From Kosakonia sacchari (GTDB taxonomy: Bacteria; Pseudomonadota; Gammaproteobacteria; Enterobacterales; Enterobacteriaceae), in contig FOAY01000003.1 of assembly GCA_900109485.1 (NCBI GenBank), positions 304,816-368,815 of the forward strand: a stretch of DNA of 64,000 bases, in the 5' to 3' direction. Made by a program: the position numbers and the translations under genes. Below the pieces are notes generated by a model. The model was given only the letters and a program-made list of their open reading frames with translations, was not told where the DNA came from and ran no database searches. Below are positions 1 to 9,501 of this stretch, one piece after another (positions within the stretch are counted from its first letter, which is position 1; every line of letters begins with the position of its first letter).

Positions 1-139
1 GGAAATGACGCCTGCGCAGCAGAAACGGGTGATCGAGGCGTTTCAGATGCATTTTCGTCCGGGGTTATGGAATGGCGTTGCGGATGCTGAAAGCCAGTCC
101 ATTGCCGAGGCATTACTGGAAAAATATGGCCAGGGGTGA
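1..139 (+). CDS. amiD: N-acetylmuramoyl-L-alanine amidase AmiD, C-terminal end only
   Basis: Only the last 45 codons are present, read from base 2 to the TGA at 137-139. The translated tail contains QQKRVIEAFQMHFRP followed by a helix ending in LLEKYGQG, which fits the peptidoglycan-binding-like C-terminal domain of AmiD, an outer-membrane lipoprotein amidase that cleaves muropeptides. The identification rests on this tail plus its place immediately before ybjS, where amiD lies in E. coli. The zinc-amidase domain is outside the window. The stop lies 36 bases before the next start, so the two genes may be co-transcribed. Confidence 0.8.
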   Translation, partial: EMTPAQQKRVIEAFQMHFRPGLWNGVADAESQSIAEALLEKYGQG

Positions 140-174
140 CTGCCGCTGGTTTTTTTATGACGAGGTCAATGGAA

Positions 175-735
175 ATGGTGTTTCGCATCATGATAGGGGC
201 ATTGCTGATGGTGGCTTTTGCTGTCCACGCTGCGCCAAACCCGCCGTACGCATGTTCCTACTGGGACAAACAAACGGACAGTGTGAAAACACTGGATGAG
301 TGCGCCGTACTGAAAGATGGCAAGCTGGCATTTTTACCCGCGCTATTTGCCAAAACCCATGATGTCGATGGCATGTCGTGGGTCGGGCTGCACGATTATA
401 CCCGTGGAGCGGGGGAGCAGGATGCGGATTATTATGTGCGTTCTGCGCACGAGTATTTGCCAGTGATTCATTTCGATAACGGGCCGGACTGGTTTGTCGA
501 GGGGCTGGTGCGCTCAACGCAGAACGGCAAAGTGGGCTACTGGGATGACAGTTTCCGCAACCGCATTGCCGCCCGCTATGATTACGCTTCGCAGTTTGAG
601 GGCGGCAAAGCGCTGGTCTGCATTGGGTGCAAACCGCAGCGTGAAGGCGAGCATATCGCGTTGAGCGGCGGGGAGTGGTACTACATTGATAAGAGCGGCC
701 AGCGGGTGTCTGAGATTAAATCCGGGCCGTTCTGA
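175..735 (+). CDS. Secreted WG-repeat (KWG-type) protein, function unknown
   Basis: A 186-residue protein begins at the ATG at 175, chosen because GAGG at 162-165 sits about 9 bases upstream; GTG 136, ATG 157 and ATG 169 are in frame but less well placed. The N-terminus looks like a signal peptide: a short basic start, a hydrophobic run, then AVHA/AP as a likely signal peptidase I site, so export to the periplasm is inferred. The second half holds one recognisable WG-type repeat (NGKVGYWDDSFRNRIAARYD, then FEGGKALVCIGC) and a closing GEWYYIDKSGQ unit. Four cysteines in the mature part could form disulfides. It follows amiD closely, suggesting a shared transcript and an envelope role, but no enzymatic motif is visible. 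I know no K-12 gene at this spot. Confidence 0.75.
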   Translation: MVFRIMIGALLMVAFAVHAAPNPPYACSYWDKQTDSVKTLDECAVLKDGKLAFLPALFAKTHDVDGMSWVGLHDYTRGAGEQDADYYVRSAHEYLPVIHFDNGPDWFVEGLVRSTQNGKVGYWDDSFRNRIAARYDYASQFEGGKALVCIGCKPQREGEHIALSGGEWYYIDKSGQRVSEIKSGPF

Positions 736-740
736 GTCTG

Positions 741-1754
741 TCAGCGGTGCAGTTTACCGTGATCTTTTAACCAGTGCGCCGTGCGTTTGATGCCTTCATC
801 CAGCGTCACGATCGGCGCATAACCCAGCTCTTCCTGCGCGCGCGTGATATCCAGCGTGAAATCAAAATTGAGTTTCGACACGCCATAGTGGGTGAAGGCG
901 GGTTCTTTCGCGCGTTTATCGCCAAAACGTTCCATGCTGCGGGCCAGCATATCCAGCATGGTGTAGGGCACGGAGCGAATGCGGCAGGAGATCGCCAGAT
1001 CGTCAATCAGCCGCTGTACGATACTGCGCAGCGAGCGCGGCTCACCGTTGGTGATATTATACGCCCGCCCGGAAGGTAACGTGTCGCACTGTTGCTGGCT
1101 GGCGAGCCACATCGCATGCACTGCATTTTCGTAGTAGGTCATATCCACCAGCGCATCACCGCCGCGCGGCAGTAACACGCTGCGGTAGTGGTGCATCATC
1201 TGCGCCAGCCGCGGGATAAACACTTTGTCGTGCGGACCAAACAGGCTTTGCGGACGCAAAATGGTAAAGCGGGTATTGGGGTTCGCCTGCGCCAGCAGAT
1301 CGATGACCTGCTCGCCAGCGGCTTTGCTGCGGGCAAATTCGTTAGCGAAACGCGCCGGGCGAAAATCTTCCGGGATATCGCGATGGTGGTGATAATCGAA
1401 GTAGAGCGAAGGCGAGGAGATATGGATAAAGTTGCGCACGCCCCAGGCGACAGCCCATTCACCCAGACGGCGCGTGGCGCGCACATTTGCCAGGTCAAAC
1501 GCTTCCTGTGTTCCCCACGGCGAGGTGAAACTGGAGCAGTGCCACAGCGTATCGATATCGGCGAGCATGACTTTAGCCTGCGATGAAACCAGCTCGGTTA
1601 AATCCGCATGCACAAACTCGGCGCCCATCTTGCTCAGCAACTTGCCCATCGCTTCGTTGCGGCCCGTCGCCCTGACGCTGATCCCTTTTTGACGCAGATA
1701 TTCGACGGCGTTTCGGCCTAAACCGCTGGTTGCGCCCGTGACCAGTACCTTCAT
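741..1754 (-). CDS. ybjS: Extended SDR-family NAD(P)-binding protein YbjS
   Basis: This 337-residue protein has the length of E. coli YbjS and belongs to the NAD-dependent epimerase/dehydratase (extended short-chain dehydrogenase) family. Residues 6-13 (TGATSGLG) form the dinucleotide-binding loop of a Rossmann fold. The usual catalytic YxxxK is represented by F140-A-R-S-K144, so the catalytic tyrosine appears to be replaced by phenylalanine. The serine partner region is HISSPSLY near 111-118. The substrate is unknown. It converges with the WG-repeat gene with only 5 bases between stops and no obvious terminator, and lies 94 bases downstream of ybjT. Confidence 0.9.
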   Translation of the reverse strand: MKVLVTGATSGLGRNAVEYLRQKGISVRATGRNEAMGKLLSKMGAEFVHADLTELVSSQAKVMLADIDTLWHCSSFTSPWGTQEAFDLANVRATRRLGEWAVAWGVRNFIHISSPSLYFDYHHHRDIPEDFRPARFANEFARSKAAGEQVIDLLAQANPNTRFTILRPQSLFGPHDKVFIPRLAQMMHHYRSVLLPRGGDALVDMTYYENAVHAMWLASQQQCDTLPSGRAYNITNGEPRSLRSIVQRLIDDLAISCRIRSVPYTMLDMLARSMERFGDKRAKEPAFTHYGVSKLNFDFTLDITRAQEELGYAPIVTLDEGIKRTAHWLKDHGKLHR

Positions 1755-1848
1755 ATCAATCCACTGTGTTGAAAAGCAATTATCGCGCGCATTCTTCCGT
1801 GAATTACGCCGCGATGCAATGGGAGAAGTAAAAGAAAAAGGTTAACCG

Positions 1849-3285
1849 TCAGACTTTTTCACTATTTTTTTCTGCCAGACGGGCAATTTGTTGCGCCATG
1901 CCACGAAAGATGAACAGATGAGCCGGGAACATCAGCAGCCAGTAAAACAAACCCGGCATGCCGTGCGGATGCCACCAGGCGCGGACATCCAGCTGCCGAT
2001 GGTCGCCTTTGTCGCTCAACGTAAAGGTCAGCCGCCCCAGCCCCGGCGCTTTCATACCAAACAATAATGCCAGTTGCTGCTCCGGCTCGGCGATGATCAC
2101 TTTCCAGCTATCCACCGCATCGCCGGTTTGCAGCCACGCGCGATCGGGACGCCCGCGCGGCAGTGGGTGACCAATTAAACGATCGAGTGCAGCGCGGGTT
2201 TCCCACAGCAGATTGCCGAAAAAATAGCGCTCTTTGCCGCCGATACGGTTAATCACTTCCCACAGCGCGCCGAGGCTGGCTGTGGTTTTTACCTGATAAC
2301 CAGCCTGTTTCGGAAAGTAGCCGTATTGCGGACGCCAGCGTGAGAAGGCCTGCGGGTCATAGCCCCAGTCGGCGGAATTCACCAGCTTTTCTTCTTCCTG
2401 CAACGTCTGGCGCACCGCGTCATCAAAGCGGATCAGTGTTTGCGGGATCAAACTGCGCAGTGCGCGATCGTCGGCCAGTAGATCGTGTTTCAGCCCCTGG
2501 ATCAACGCCTTTGCGATGGTTGGCGGTACGGAAGTGATGAGATGTAAAAACCAGACCGAGATCAGCCGCGTTGGCAGCGGAATGGGGATCAGCGGGCGGT
2601 GTACGCCGCTGACGCGCATAAAGTGCTCGAACTGCTGCTGATAGCTCAGCACTTCCGGCCCGGCAGCCTCAAACACGCGGTGTTCCGCCGCCGGGTGATG
2701 CAACAATTCCAGCAGATAATACAGCAGGTTTTCCAGCGCAATTGGCGTGGTGCGCGAACGCACCCAGCGCGGCGGCGTCAGTACCGGCAGGTTAAACACC
2801 ATATCGCGCATCACTTCAAAGGCCGCCGAACCCGCGCCGACAATGATCCCGGCGCGCAATTCGGTCACCGGAACACCGGCTGCCCGCAGCAGATCGCCGG
2901 TATATTGCCGCGCCAGTAGATGGTCAGAATCCGTTGCGCCTTTTGCCTGCAACGAACTGAGGAAAATGACCTGTTTGACCGGCGTTTCCCGCAATGCGTC
3001 GCGCACATTCAGGGCGATTTGCCGTTCATGCGCCACAAAATCGTTGCTTTCGCCCATGCTGTGCACCAGATAGTAGAGCGTATCGACACCGGCCAGCAGC
3101 GCCGGAAGATCCTGTGGCCAATAGAGATCGACAGGGTGGCAGGTCACGCCGGGCAACTGCTGCTTTTGCAGGCGCGTTAACTGCCGCGCCGCCGCTTTGA
3201 CCTGGTGGCCTTGCTGACTGAGCGCAGCCACCAGCCGCTGCCCGATATAACCGCTGGCGCCAAGCACCAGGATCCGCTGCGCCAC
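1849..3285 (-). CDS. ybjT: NAD(P)-binding DUF2867-type protein YbjT
   Basis: The 478-residue protein matches E. coli YbjT (about 476 residues). The N-terminal half is an atypical SDR Rossmann domain with GASGYIGQ at residues 9-16; the C-terminal third, containing [10 protein letters not shown] and [11 protein letters not shown], corresponds to DUF2867, and a hydrophobic stretch near the C-terminus ([16 protein letters not shown]) may contact the membrane. The start is a GTG preceded by GGAG at suitable spacing; an ATG two bases upstream is out of frame. It begins 9 bases after ltaE ends, so the two are probably co-transcribed. Its biochemical role is not established. Confidence 0.9.
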   Translation of the reverse strand: MAQRILVLGASGYIGQRLVAALSQQGHQVKAAARQLTRLQKQQLPGVTCHPVDLYWPQDLPALLAGVDTLYYLVHSMGESNDFVAHERQIALNVRDALRETPVKQVIFLSSLQAKGATDSDHLLARQYTGDLLRAAGVPVTELRAGIIVGAGSAAFEVMRDMVFNLPVLTPPRWVRSRTTPIALENLLYYLLELLHHPAAEHRVFEAAGPEVLSYQQQFEHFMRVSGVHRPLIPIPLPTRLISVWFLHLITSVPPTIAKALIQGLKHDLLADDRALRSLIPQTLIRFDDAVRQTLQEEEKLVNSADWGYDPQAFSRWRPQYGYFPKQAGYQVKTTASLGALWEVINRIGGKERYFFGNLLWETRAALDRLIGHPLPRGRPDRAWLQTGDAVDSWKVIIAEPEQQLALLFGMKAPGLGRLTFTLSDKGDHRQLDVRAWWHPHGMPGLFYWLLMFPAHLFIFRGMAQQIARLAEKNSEKV

Positions 3286-3294
3286 ATCTGCTCC

Positions 3295-4293
3295 TTAGCG
3301 CTGTAAAAAAGCCTGCCAGTGGCGAACCACCTCGGTTAACTGCTGGCGATTGACGTCGAGATGGGTGACCAGCCGCACCACCGGCGAAGCGTTGATCAGC
3401 ACATCGCGCTCGCGCATAAACGCCCCCAGGGCTGCGGCAGGTTCGCCAACGCGAACGAACAGCATGTTGGTGTCGTGACGCATTACGTCGGCACCAATTT
3501 CCTGCAACTGAGCGGCCAGCCACGCGGCGTTCTCGTGATCCTCTTTCAGCCGTGCGACGTTGTGCTTCAGCGCATACAGACCCGCTGCGGCAAGGATCCC
3601 GGCCTGGCGCATGCCGCCGCCGGTCATTTTGCGCCAGCGGTTGGCGCGGGTGATATAAGCTTTGTCGCCCACCAGTAATGAACCGACCGGCGTGCCGAGG
3701 CCTTTCGACAGGCAGATGGTGAAGGAGTCGCAATATTGCGCGATCGCGCTAAGGTCGCAGCCGTATTCCACGATGGCGTTAAAGATGCGTGCGCCATCAA
3801 CGTGCAGTGACAGCCCGCGCTCGCGGGTAAATTCCCACGCCTGTTTCAGGTAGTCGCGCGGCAGCACTTTACCGTTGTGGGTGTTTTCCAGACTGAGCAG
3901 TTTGGTGCGCGCGAAGTGGATGTCATCGGCTTTGATTTTTGCCGCGACTTTGTCCAGCGGCAACGTGCCGTCGGCGGCGGCATCAATCGGTTGCGGCTGA
4001 ATGCTGCCGAGCACCGCTGCGCCACCCGCTTCGTAGAGATAGTTATGCGCTCCCTGGCCGACAATATACTCTTCGCCGCGCTCGCAGTGGCTTAACAGCG
4101 CCACCAGGTTGGCCTGCGTTCCGGTCGGCAGAAACAGTGCGGCTTCTTTGCCGCTGAGTTCTGCCGCGTAACGCTGCAGTTCGTTTACGGTGGGATCATC
4201 ACCGTAAACATCGTCCCCGACCGGGGCGGCCATCATCTCTTCGAGCATGGCGCGCCCCGGGCGGGTTACGGTATCACTACGTAAATCAATCAC
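3295..4293 (-). CDS. ltaE: Low-specificity L-threonine aldolase
   Basis: LtaE is a PLP enzyme that splits L-threonine and L-allo-threonine into glycine and acetaldehyde. The 332-residue protein has the family start MIDLRSDTVTRP, the GDDVYGDDP loop, the PLP-ring region HVDGARIFNA, and the PLP-binding lysine K197 in SFTICLSKGLGTP. The start codon is GTG with AAGGAA upstream; an overlapping ATG is out of frame. poxB ends 37 bases upstream on the same strand, and ybjT follows 9 bases downstream, giving a likely poxB-ltaE-ybjT-ybjS run. Confidence 0.96.
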   Translation of the reverse strand: MIDLRSDTVTRPGRAMLEEMMAAPVGDDVYGDDPTVNELQRYAAELSGKEAALFLPTGTQANLVALLSHCERGEEYIVGQGAHNYLYEAGGAAVLGSIQPQPIDAAADGTLPLDKVAAKIKADDIHFARTKLLSLENTHNGKVLPRDYLKQAWEFTRERGLSLHVDGARIFNAIVEYGCDLSAIAQYCDSFTICLSKGLGTPVGSLLVGDKAYITRANRWRKMTGGGMRQAGILAAAGLYALKHNVARLKEDHENAAWLAAQLQEIGADVMRHDTNMLFVRVGEPAAALGAFMRERDVLINASPVVRLVTHLDVNRQQLTEVVRHWQAFLQR

Positions 4294-4330
4294 GGCATTT
4301 CCTTTCTCTGGCTCAGGTTAAGCTTCTGTT

Positions 4331-6049
4331 TTACCTGAGCCAGTTGGTTTTCGCCAGTTCGATGACTTCATCGCCGCGTCCGCTGATAATGGCGCGCATC
4401 ATATAGAGGCTGAAGCCTTTGGCCTGCTCCAGTTTGATTTGCGGCGGGATCGCCAGTTCCTCTTTGGCGACAGTGACATCCACCAGCACCGGGCCGTCAA
4501 TTGAGAAGGCGCGCTGGAGCGCTTCGTCAACATCGGCGGATTTCTCCACGCGGATCCCGGTAATGCCGCAGGCCTCGGCGATGCGGGCAAAATTGGTGTC
4601 CTGCAACTCCGTACCGTCGGTTAAGTAGCCGCCCGCTTTCATCTCCATCGCCACAAAGCCGAGCACGCTGTTATTAAAGACGATAATTTTTAGCGGCAGC
4701 TTCATCTGCACAACGGAGAGAAAATCGCCCATTAACATGCTGAAACCGCCGTCGCCGCAGAGCGCCACGACCTGTCTTTCCGGGCAGGTCGCTTTTGCGC
4801 CGAGCGCCTGTGGCATAGCGTTGGCCATCGAACCATGGTTAAAGGAACCGAGCAGGCGGCGCTTGCCGTTCATTTTCAGATATCGCGCCGCCCACACCGT
4901 TGGCGTGCCGACATCACAGGTGAAAATCGCATCATCCGCGGCAAAATGGCTGATTTGCTGCGCCAGATATTGCGGGTGAATCGATTTCTCGCTCGGCTTC
5001 GCTAAATCATCCAGCCCTTTGCGGGCTTCGCGGTAATCCGCCAGCGCTTTATCGAGGAAGCGGCGATCGGTTTTTTCTTCCAGCAACGGCAGCAACGCGG
5101 CAAGGGTAGCTTTGATATCGCCCACCAGCGCCATATCCACTTTACTGTGTGCGCCAATGCTGGCCGGATTGATATCGATCTGGATGATTTTGGCATCGGT
5201 GGGGTAGAAGGCGCGATAGGGGAATTGCGTGCCGAGCAGCACTAAGGTATCGGCATTCATCATGGTGTGGAACCCGGAAGAGAAGCCAATCAGCCCGGTC
5301 ATGCCGACATCGTACGGGTTGTCGTACTCCACATGCTCTTTACCGCGCATCGCGTGGACAATGGGCGCATTCAGTTTCCCGGCGAAAGCCACCAGCTCTT
5401 TGTGCGCACCGGCGCAGCCGCTGCCGCACATCAGGGCGATATTGCTGGAGTAGCGCAGCAACTGCGCCAGTTTTTGTAACTCTTCTTCTGTCGGTGTGAC
5501 CACCGGCTGCGGCGCACTGTACCAGTGGCTGCTGGCGCTTTCCGGCGCGGGTTTCAGCGCCACGTCGCCAGGCAGTACCACGACGGACACGCCTTTATTA
5601 AGCACGGCTTTGCGCATGGCGATCGCCAGCACCTGCGGGATCTGCTCCGGGTTGGAAACCAGTTCGCAATAGTGGCTACATTCGCGAAACAGCTCCTGAG
5701 GATGGGTTTCCTGGAAGTAGCCGCTACCGATTTCACTTGATGGAATGTGGGCCGCAATGGCCAGCACCGGAACATGATTGCGGTGGCAATCGAAAAGGCC
5801 ATTGATCAGATGTAAATTTCCCGGCCCGCAGGAACCGGCACAAACCGCTAGCTCACCGGTCAATTGCGCTTCCGCCCCGGCAGCGAAGGCGGCGACTTCT
5901 TCATGACGCGTCGGCATCCAGTGAATGGTACCCATGCGATTCAGGCTGTCGCTCAGCCCGTTAAGAGAGTCACCGGTTACCCCCCAAATCCGTTTAACGC
6001 CCGCTTGTTCAAGGGTTTTAGCAATATAAGCAGCCACAGTCTGTTTCAT
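4331..6049 (-). CDS. poxB: Pyruvate dehydrogenase (ubiquinone), pyruvate oxidase PoxB
   Basis: PoxB decarboxylates pyruvate to acetate and CO2 and passes electrons to ubiquinone at the inner membrane, using thiamine diphosphate and FAD. The 572 residues equal the E. coli length. Visible landmarks are the N-terminal TPP half-site with [14 protein letters not shown], and the C-terminal TPP motif [12 protein letters not shown] followed by FNN. The extreme C-terminal part ([13 protein letters not shown] onward) corresponds to the amphipathic membrane-binding peptide known in E. coli PoxB. A strong AAGGAG ribosome site precedes the ATG. In E. coli it is a stationary-phase, RpoS-dependent gene. Confidence 0.97.
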   Translation of the reverse strand: MKQTVAAYIAKTLEQAGVKRIWGVTGDSLNGLSDSLNRMGTIHWMPTRHEEVAAFAAGAEAQLTGELAVCAGSCGPGNLHLINGLFDCHRNHVPVLAIAAHIPSSEIGSGYFQETHPQELFRECSHYCELVSNPEQIPQVLAIAMRKAVLNKGVSVVVLPGDVALKPAPESASSHWYSAPQPVVTPTEEELQKLAQLLRYSSNIALMCGSGCAGAHKELVAFAGKLNAPIVHAMRGKEHVEYDNPYDVGMTGLIGFSSGFHTMMNADTLVLLGTQFPYRAFYPTDAKIIQIDINPASIGAHSKVDMALVGDIKATLAALLPLLEEKTDRRFLDKALADYREARKGLDDLAKPSEKSIHPQYLAQQISHFAADDAIFTCDVGTPTVWAARYLKMNGKRRLLGSFNHGSMANAMPQALGAKATCPERQVVALCGDGGFSMLMGDFLSVVQMKLPLKIIVFNNSVLGFVAMEMKAGGYLTDGTELQDTNFARIAEACGITGIRVEKSADVDEALQRAFSIDGPVLVDVTVAKEELAIPPQIKLEQAKGFSLYMMRAIISGRGDEVIELAKTNWLR

Positions 6050-6199
6050 GGAAAGCTCCTTTTGTGATCTTGCTTACAAGCTTAGACAATGATTCTGCGT
6101 GGAATGAGATTAATCATGCCCTTTTTTAAAACAGGGGTTTATTTCAGTTACACTCCGTAATACTCTGACAAGGGTCAATGAAAACAGGAATCATTTCAA
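6050..6199. promoter_or_regulatory. Divergent promoter region between poxB and the DoxX gene
   Basis: These 150 bases separate two divergent starts. On the minus strand a CTAAGCTTG stretch near 6080 could serve as a -10 for poxB, and AAGGAG lies just before the poxB start. On the plus strand AGGA at 6187-6190 is spaced for translation of the DoxX gene. TACACT or TAATAC near 6148-6162 may be its -10. No box is strong enough to assign with certainty. Confidence 0.35.
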
Positions 6200-6628
6200 A
6201 TGGTTAAATCATTGTTAAACACAGTTAATAAGATGTTTTCGCATGAAGATCTTGGCCGACTGTTGCTGCGTTTGTTGGTTGGCGGATTGATGTTGTTTCA
6301 CGGGCTGCACAAATTAATCGGCGGTATTGATGGTATTGCGGGAATGCTGGTGGCAAAAGGGTTGCCGGGTTTTGTTGCTTACGGCGTGCTGATTGGCGAA
6401 GTGCTGTGCCCGATTCTGATCATTCTGGGCGTTCTGACTCGTCCTTCCGCGCTGGTGCTGGCGTTTACGATGGTGGTGGCGTGGTTACTGGTCGGCATCG
6501 GTAAAACGGGCACTCTGGATGCGACCGGCGCGTGGGCGATTGAGAGTATTGTTTACTTCTTTATTGCTGCGCTGGTGATTGCTTTTATTGGCGCGGGCCG
6601 TTATTCCGTGGCTCCGGCGTGGAAGTAG
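6200..6628 (+). CDS. DoxX family integral membrane protein
   Basis: This 142-residue hydrophobic protein has four predicted membrane segments and the DoxX signature region GRLLLRLLVGGLMLFHGLHK near residues 18-37. It ends in a typical short polar tail after IGAGRYSV. DoxX proteins are inner-membrane proteins of poorly defined role, in some bacteria linked to sulfur or redox chemistry and respiratory stress. The gene stands alone between divergent poxB and the convergent hcr gene, with its own terminator. E. coli K-12 has, to my knowledge, no gene here, so it marks a lineage difference. Base composition resembles its neighbours and gives no sign of recent transfer. Confidence 0.85.
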   Translation: MVKSLLNTVNKMFSHEDLGRLLLRLLVGGLMLFHGLHKLIGGIDGIAGMLVAKGLPGFVAYGVLIGEVLCPILIILGVLTRPSALVLAFTMVVAWLLVGIGKTGTLDATGAWAIESIVYFFIAALVIAFIGAGRYSVAPAWK

Positions 6629-6673
6629 TGCAGAGTTAACAGCGTACCGGAACGCTACCCGGTCAATGAGATT

Positions 6674-6709
6674 AAAAAAACGCCCTCCCTATGAAGGGCG
6701 TTTTATTTT
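6674..6709. terminator. Bidirectional terminator between the DoxX gene and hcr
   Basis: A 10-bp inverted repeat (AAAACGCCCT / AGGGCGTTTT, loop of 8 bases) is flanked by A and T runs on both sides, so it can end transcription of the DoxX gene on the plus strand and hcp-hcr on the minus strand. Confidence 0.9.
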
Positions 6710-6721
6710 GTGCAGAAAGCG

Positions 6722-7690
6722 TTACGCCAGCACCAAATCCCCTTGTGGATGACAGGAGCAGGCCAGCACATAACCGGCGGCAATCTCCTGCTCCGTCAGC
6801 GTCATGGTGCTGCTGACGGTATACTCCCCGGAAATCACCTGCGTTTTACAACAGCCGCAAACCCCGGCGCGGCAGGCGGCATTCACCGGCATCTTATTGC
6901 TCTCCAGCGCGTCCAGCAGCGTACTGCCCACCGGCGCGTAGAAGGTTTTCATCGGCGAAAGTTTGCTGAACTTCAACCCACTGGTGGCAGCCTGCGCGAC
7001 AGGGGTAAAGAATTTCTCTTTGAAGAAACGCGTCACGCCCAGCGCTTTCACTTCGCTCTCAACCCAATCCATGTACGGCGCCGGGCCGCAGGTCATCACC
7101 GTGCGCGCGGCCAGATCCGGCACCTGGCTGAGCAGTTCGCGGCTCAGGCGGCCAGAAGCAAAACCGGCGGTCGCGTCATTTTCTGCCACCAGCGTGACCG
7201 GATATTCGCGCCACTCGTCGGCGAAAATCACATCCTGCGGCGAACGCACATTGAAGATCACCTGCACATCGGCCTGTGGGCGATACCTTGCCAGCCAGCG
7301 ACGCATCGACATAATCGGTGTCACGCCGCACCCTGCCGCCAGCAGCAACAGCTTATCGTTCGGTTCGTTATCACAGGTAAATTCCCCCTGCGCATCGGAA
7401 AGCCACAGATAATCGCCGCGTTTTACCTCCTGGGTCAGCCACCGGGAACCTGCGCCATCATCAATACGGCGAACGGTCAGCGTAATGTATTCGCTCACGC
7501 CCGGCGTGGATGAAAGGGTGTAAGCACGCAGCGTGTCGGCGCTGTTGCGAATGCTTACCAGCGCGTACTGCCCGGCGCGATAGGGATAGTAATCGTGGCA
7601 TAACAGCGACAGCGTCCAGACATCCGGCGTTTCCTGACGGATATGGTGAACCTGCATGCGCCACGGGCATTGAGGGGTTGGCATGGTCAT
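6722..7690 (-). CDS. hcr: NADH oxidoreductase Hcr (partner of Hcp)
   Basis: Hcr carries electrons from NADH to the hybrid-cluster protein Hcp through FAD and a [2Fe-2S] centre. The 322 residues match E. coli in length. The N-terminal FAD domain has RAYTLSSTPG near residues 54-63, the NAD domain has AAGCGVTPIMSMRR, and the C-terminal ferredoxin domain holds the cluster cysteines in CRAGVCGCC plus a later C in LACSCHP. The ATG at 7690 has GGAG about 6 bases upstream. It starts 10 bases after hcp ends, so hcp-hcr is one operon. Confidence 0.97.
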   Translation of the reverse strand: MTMPTPQCPWRMQVHHIRQETPDVWTLSLLCHDYYPYRAGQYALVSIRNSADTLRAYTLSSTPGVSEYITLTVRRIDDGAGSRWLTQEVKRGDYLWLSDAQGEFTCDNEPNDKLLLLAAGCGVTPIMSMRRWLARYRPQADVQVIFNVRSPQDVIFADEWREYPVTLVAENDATAGFASGRLSRELLSQVPDLAARTVMTCGPAPYMDWVESEVKALGVTRFFKEKFFTPVAQAATSGLKFSKLSPMKTFYAPVGSTLLDALESNKMPVNAACRAGVCGCCKTQVISGEYTVSSTMTLTEQEIAAGYVLACSCHPQGDLVLA

Positions 7691-7700
7691 CGTTATCTCC

Positions 7701-9353
7701 TTATGCGCTCAGCAACTGCTGCATATCTTGTTCAACGGTTGTGACCTGGCGCAGGCCAAATTTCTCATTCAGCACGGCCAGCAGATCCGGCGTCAGGAAG
7801 CCCGGCGCGGTTGGCCCGGTAACGATATTGGTGACGCCCAGCGACAGCAGCGTCAGCAGGATGACGATCGCTTTCTGTTCAAACCAGGAGAGCACCAGCG
7901 ACAGCGGGAGATCATTCACGCCGCAACCCAGTTTTTCCGCCAGCGTTACCGCCAGAATAATCGCCGAGTAGGCGTCATTACACTGACCGGCATCGATCAG
8001 ACGCGGCAGCCCTTCGATATTGCCGAAGTCGAGTTTGTTGAAGCGATATTTCCCGCAGGCCAGCGTCAGGATCAGGCAGTCATCCGGCACCTGGGTGGCG
8101 AAATCGGTGAAGTAATTACGTTCGCCGCGTGCGCCGTCGCAGCCGCCGACGAGGAAGACATGGCGCAGTTTTTCGCGGCTCACCAGGTCGATCAGCGAAT
8201 CCACTGCACCAAGCAGGGTCTGGCGACCAAACCCGACGGTGATCAGGTGTTCGATTTCGCTGAACGGGAAACCGGACATCTGCTGTGCTTGGCGGATCAC
8301 CGATGCAAAATCGTCGCCTTCGAGGTGATTCACGCCCGGCCAGCCAACAATGCTGCGGGTCCAGATGCGATCGTCATAAGAACCGACGGTCGGATCGATG
8401 ATGCAGTTGGAGGTCATCACGATTGGGCCCGGGAAGCGGGCGAATTCCACTTGCTGGTTCTGCCAGCCGCTCCCGTAGTTGCCGACCAGATGTTTAAACT
8501 TACGCAGTTCAGGATAACCGTGTGCCGGCAACATTTCACCGTGGGTATAGACGTTAACGCCGGTGCCTTCGGTTTGTTGCAGCAGGTTATAGAGATCTTT
8601 CAGGTCGTGACCGGAGATCAAAATGCATTTCCCGGCGACGGCTTTAACGTTCACCTGAGTTGGCGTCGGATGGCCGTAAGCGCTGGTTTCACCAGCATCG
8701 AGGATGCTCATGACGCTGAAGTTCATCTGGCCAATGTCCATTGAACATTCAAGCAGAGCGTTCATGTCCGCAGGCCAGGTGCCCAGCCAGGCCATAATTT
8801 TATGGTAGCGGGCATAAATATCATTGTCGTACTGACCGAGTACGTGCGCATGTTCCATATAGGCGGCTGCGCCTTTCAGGCCGTACAGGCAGAGCAGGCG
8901 CAGGCCAAGGATATTTTCGCCAATCGTGGCTTTGTCTTTATTCGGTGTGAATTCTGCTGCCTGACGCTGTAATTCGCCCAGATCGTCGCTGACCAGTTGC
9001 AGCTCGGCCATCGGGTTATCAACGCTGGCGTTCGGGTCGATGGAGAGGCAGAGCGCTTTTAGCGCTTCACGTTTGGCGATCGCTTCTTGGGCGTAACCGA
9101 CAATGCGAACGGAGTCGAAGTTTACGTTGGTCAGCGTCGAGAAGAAGGCGCGCGGCGCGAAGCTGTCGATTTCATGATCGATCAGATCGTAGTCACGGGC
9201 TTTGCAGGCCCAGGCAGAGAGCCCTTGTAACGCGGCAATCAGCAAATCCTGGAGGTCGGACGTTTCGGCGGTTTTACCGCACATCCCCTGCGCATACGCA
9301 CAGCCATTACCCGCCGGGGTTCGAATGGTTTGTTCACATTGCACACAAAACAT
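7701..9353 (-). CDS. hcp: Hydroxylamine reductase / S-nitrosylase, hybrid-cluster protein Hcp
   Basis: Hcp is a cytoplasmic iron-sulfur-oxygen hybrid-cluster enzyme active in nitric oxide and hydroxylamine metabolism during anaerobic nitrate or nitrite respiration. From the ATG at 9353 the protein is 550 residues, as in E. coli. N-terminal cysteines C3, C6, C18 and C25 fit the [2Fe-2S] type cluster of enterobacterial Hcp. Further cluster ligands are in [18 protein letters not shown] and [11 protein letters not shown] 13-codon upstream extension is possible but runs into the promoter. The NsrR- and FNR-like sites upstream fit control by NO and oxygen. Confidence 0.97.
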   Translation of the reverse strand: MFCVQCEQTIRTPAGNGCAYAQGMCGKTAETSDLQDLLIAALQGLSAWACKARDYDLIDHEIDSFAPRAFFSTLTNVNFDSVRIVGYAQEAIAKREALKALCLSIDPNASVDNPMAELQLVSDDLGELQRQAAEFTPNKDKATIGENILGLRLLCLYGLKGAAAYMEHAHVLGQYDNDIYARYHKIMAWLGTWPADMNALLECSMDIGQMNFSVMSILDAGETSAYGHPTPTQVNVKAVAGKCILISGHDLKDLYNLLQQTEGTGVNVYTHGEMLPAHGYPELRKFKHLVGNYGSGWQNQQVEFARFPGPIVMTSNCIIDPTVGSYDDRIWTRSIVGWPGVNHLEGDDFASVIRQAQQMSGFPFSEIEHLITVGFGRQTLLGAVDSLIDLVSREKLRHVFLVGGCDGARGERNYFTDFATQVPDDCLILTLACGKYRFNKLDFGNIEGLPRLIDAGQCNDAYSAIILAVTLAEKLGCGVNDLPLSLVLSWFEQKAIVILLTLLSLGVTNIVTGPTAPGFLTPDLLAVLNEKFGLRQVTTVEQDMQQLLSA

Positions 9354-9372
9354 GGTCACACCTTCACTGTTA

Positions 9373-9395
9373 AAGTTATATTTTAAATACATGTT
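9373..9395 (-). promoter_or_regulatory. NsrR-like operator of hcp-hcr
   Basis: Read on the minus strand, this 23-bp element has an 11-1-11 layout with half-site AACATGTATTT and a partner matching its inverted copy at 8 of 11 positions. That agrees with the known NsrR motif (AAGATGYATTT and its complement). It lies just downstream of a CATAAT -10 at 9400-9405, where a bound repressor would cover the transcription start. The assignment is by motif only. Confidence 0.65.
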
Positions 9396-9454
9396 TAAGA
9401 TTATGCTGGTGAGAGAAGCCTTAAAAGCGCTTTTCGGTGCAACTTACAGGGAGA

Positions 9455-9468
9455 TTGATTTAGCGCAA
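9455..9468 (-). promoter_or_regulatory. FNR-like site of hcp-hcr
   Basis: TTGCGCTAAATCAA on the minus strand matches the FNR consensus TTGATNNNNATCAA at 8 of 10 defined positions. Its centre is about 69 bases upstream of the start predicted from the CATAAT -10 at 9400-9405, similar to the far-upstream FNR site I recall for the E. coli hcp promoter. Confidence 0.6.
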
Positions 9469-9501
9469 TTTTGGCGGCAAAAAGTTACCGCCAAAGAGGT
9501 A

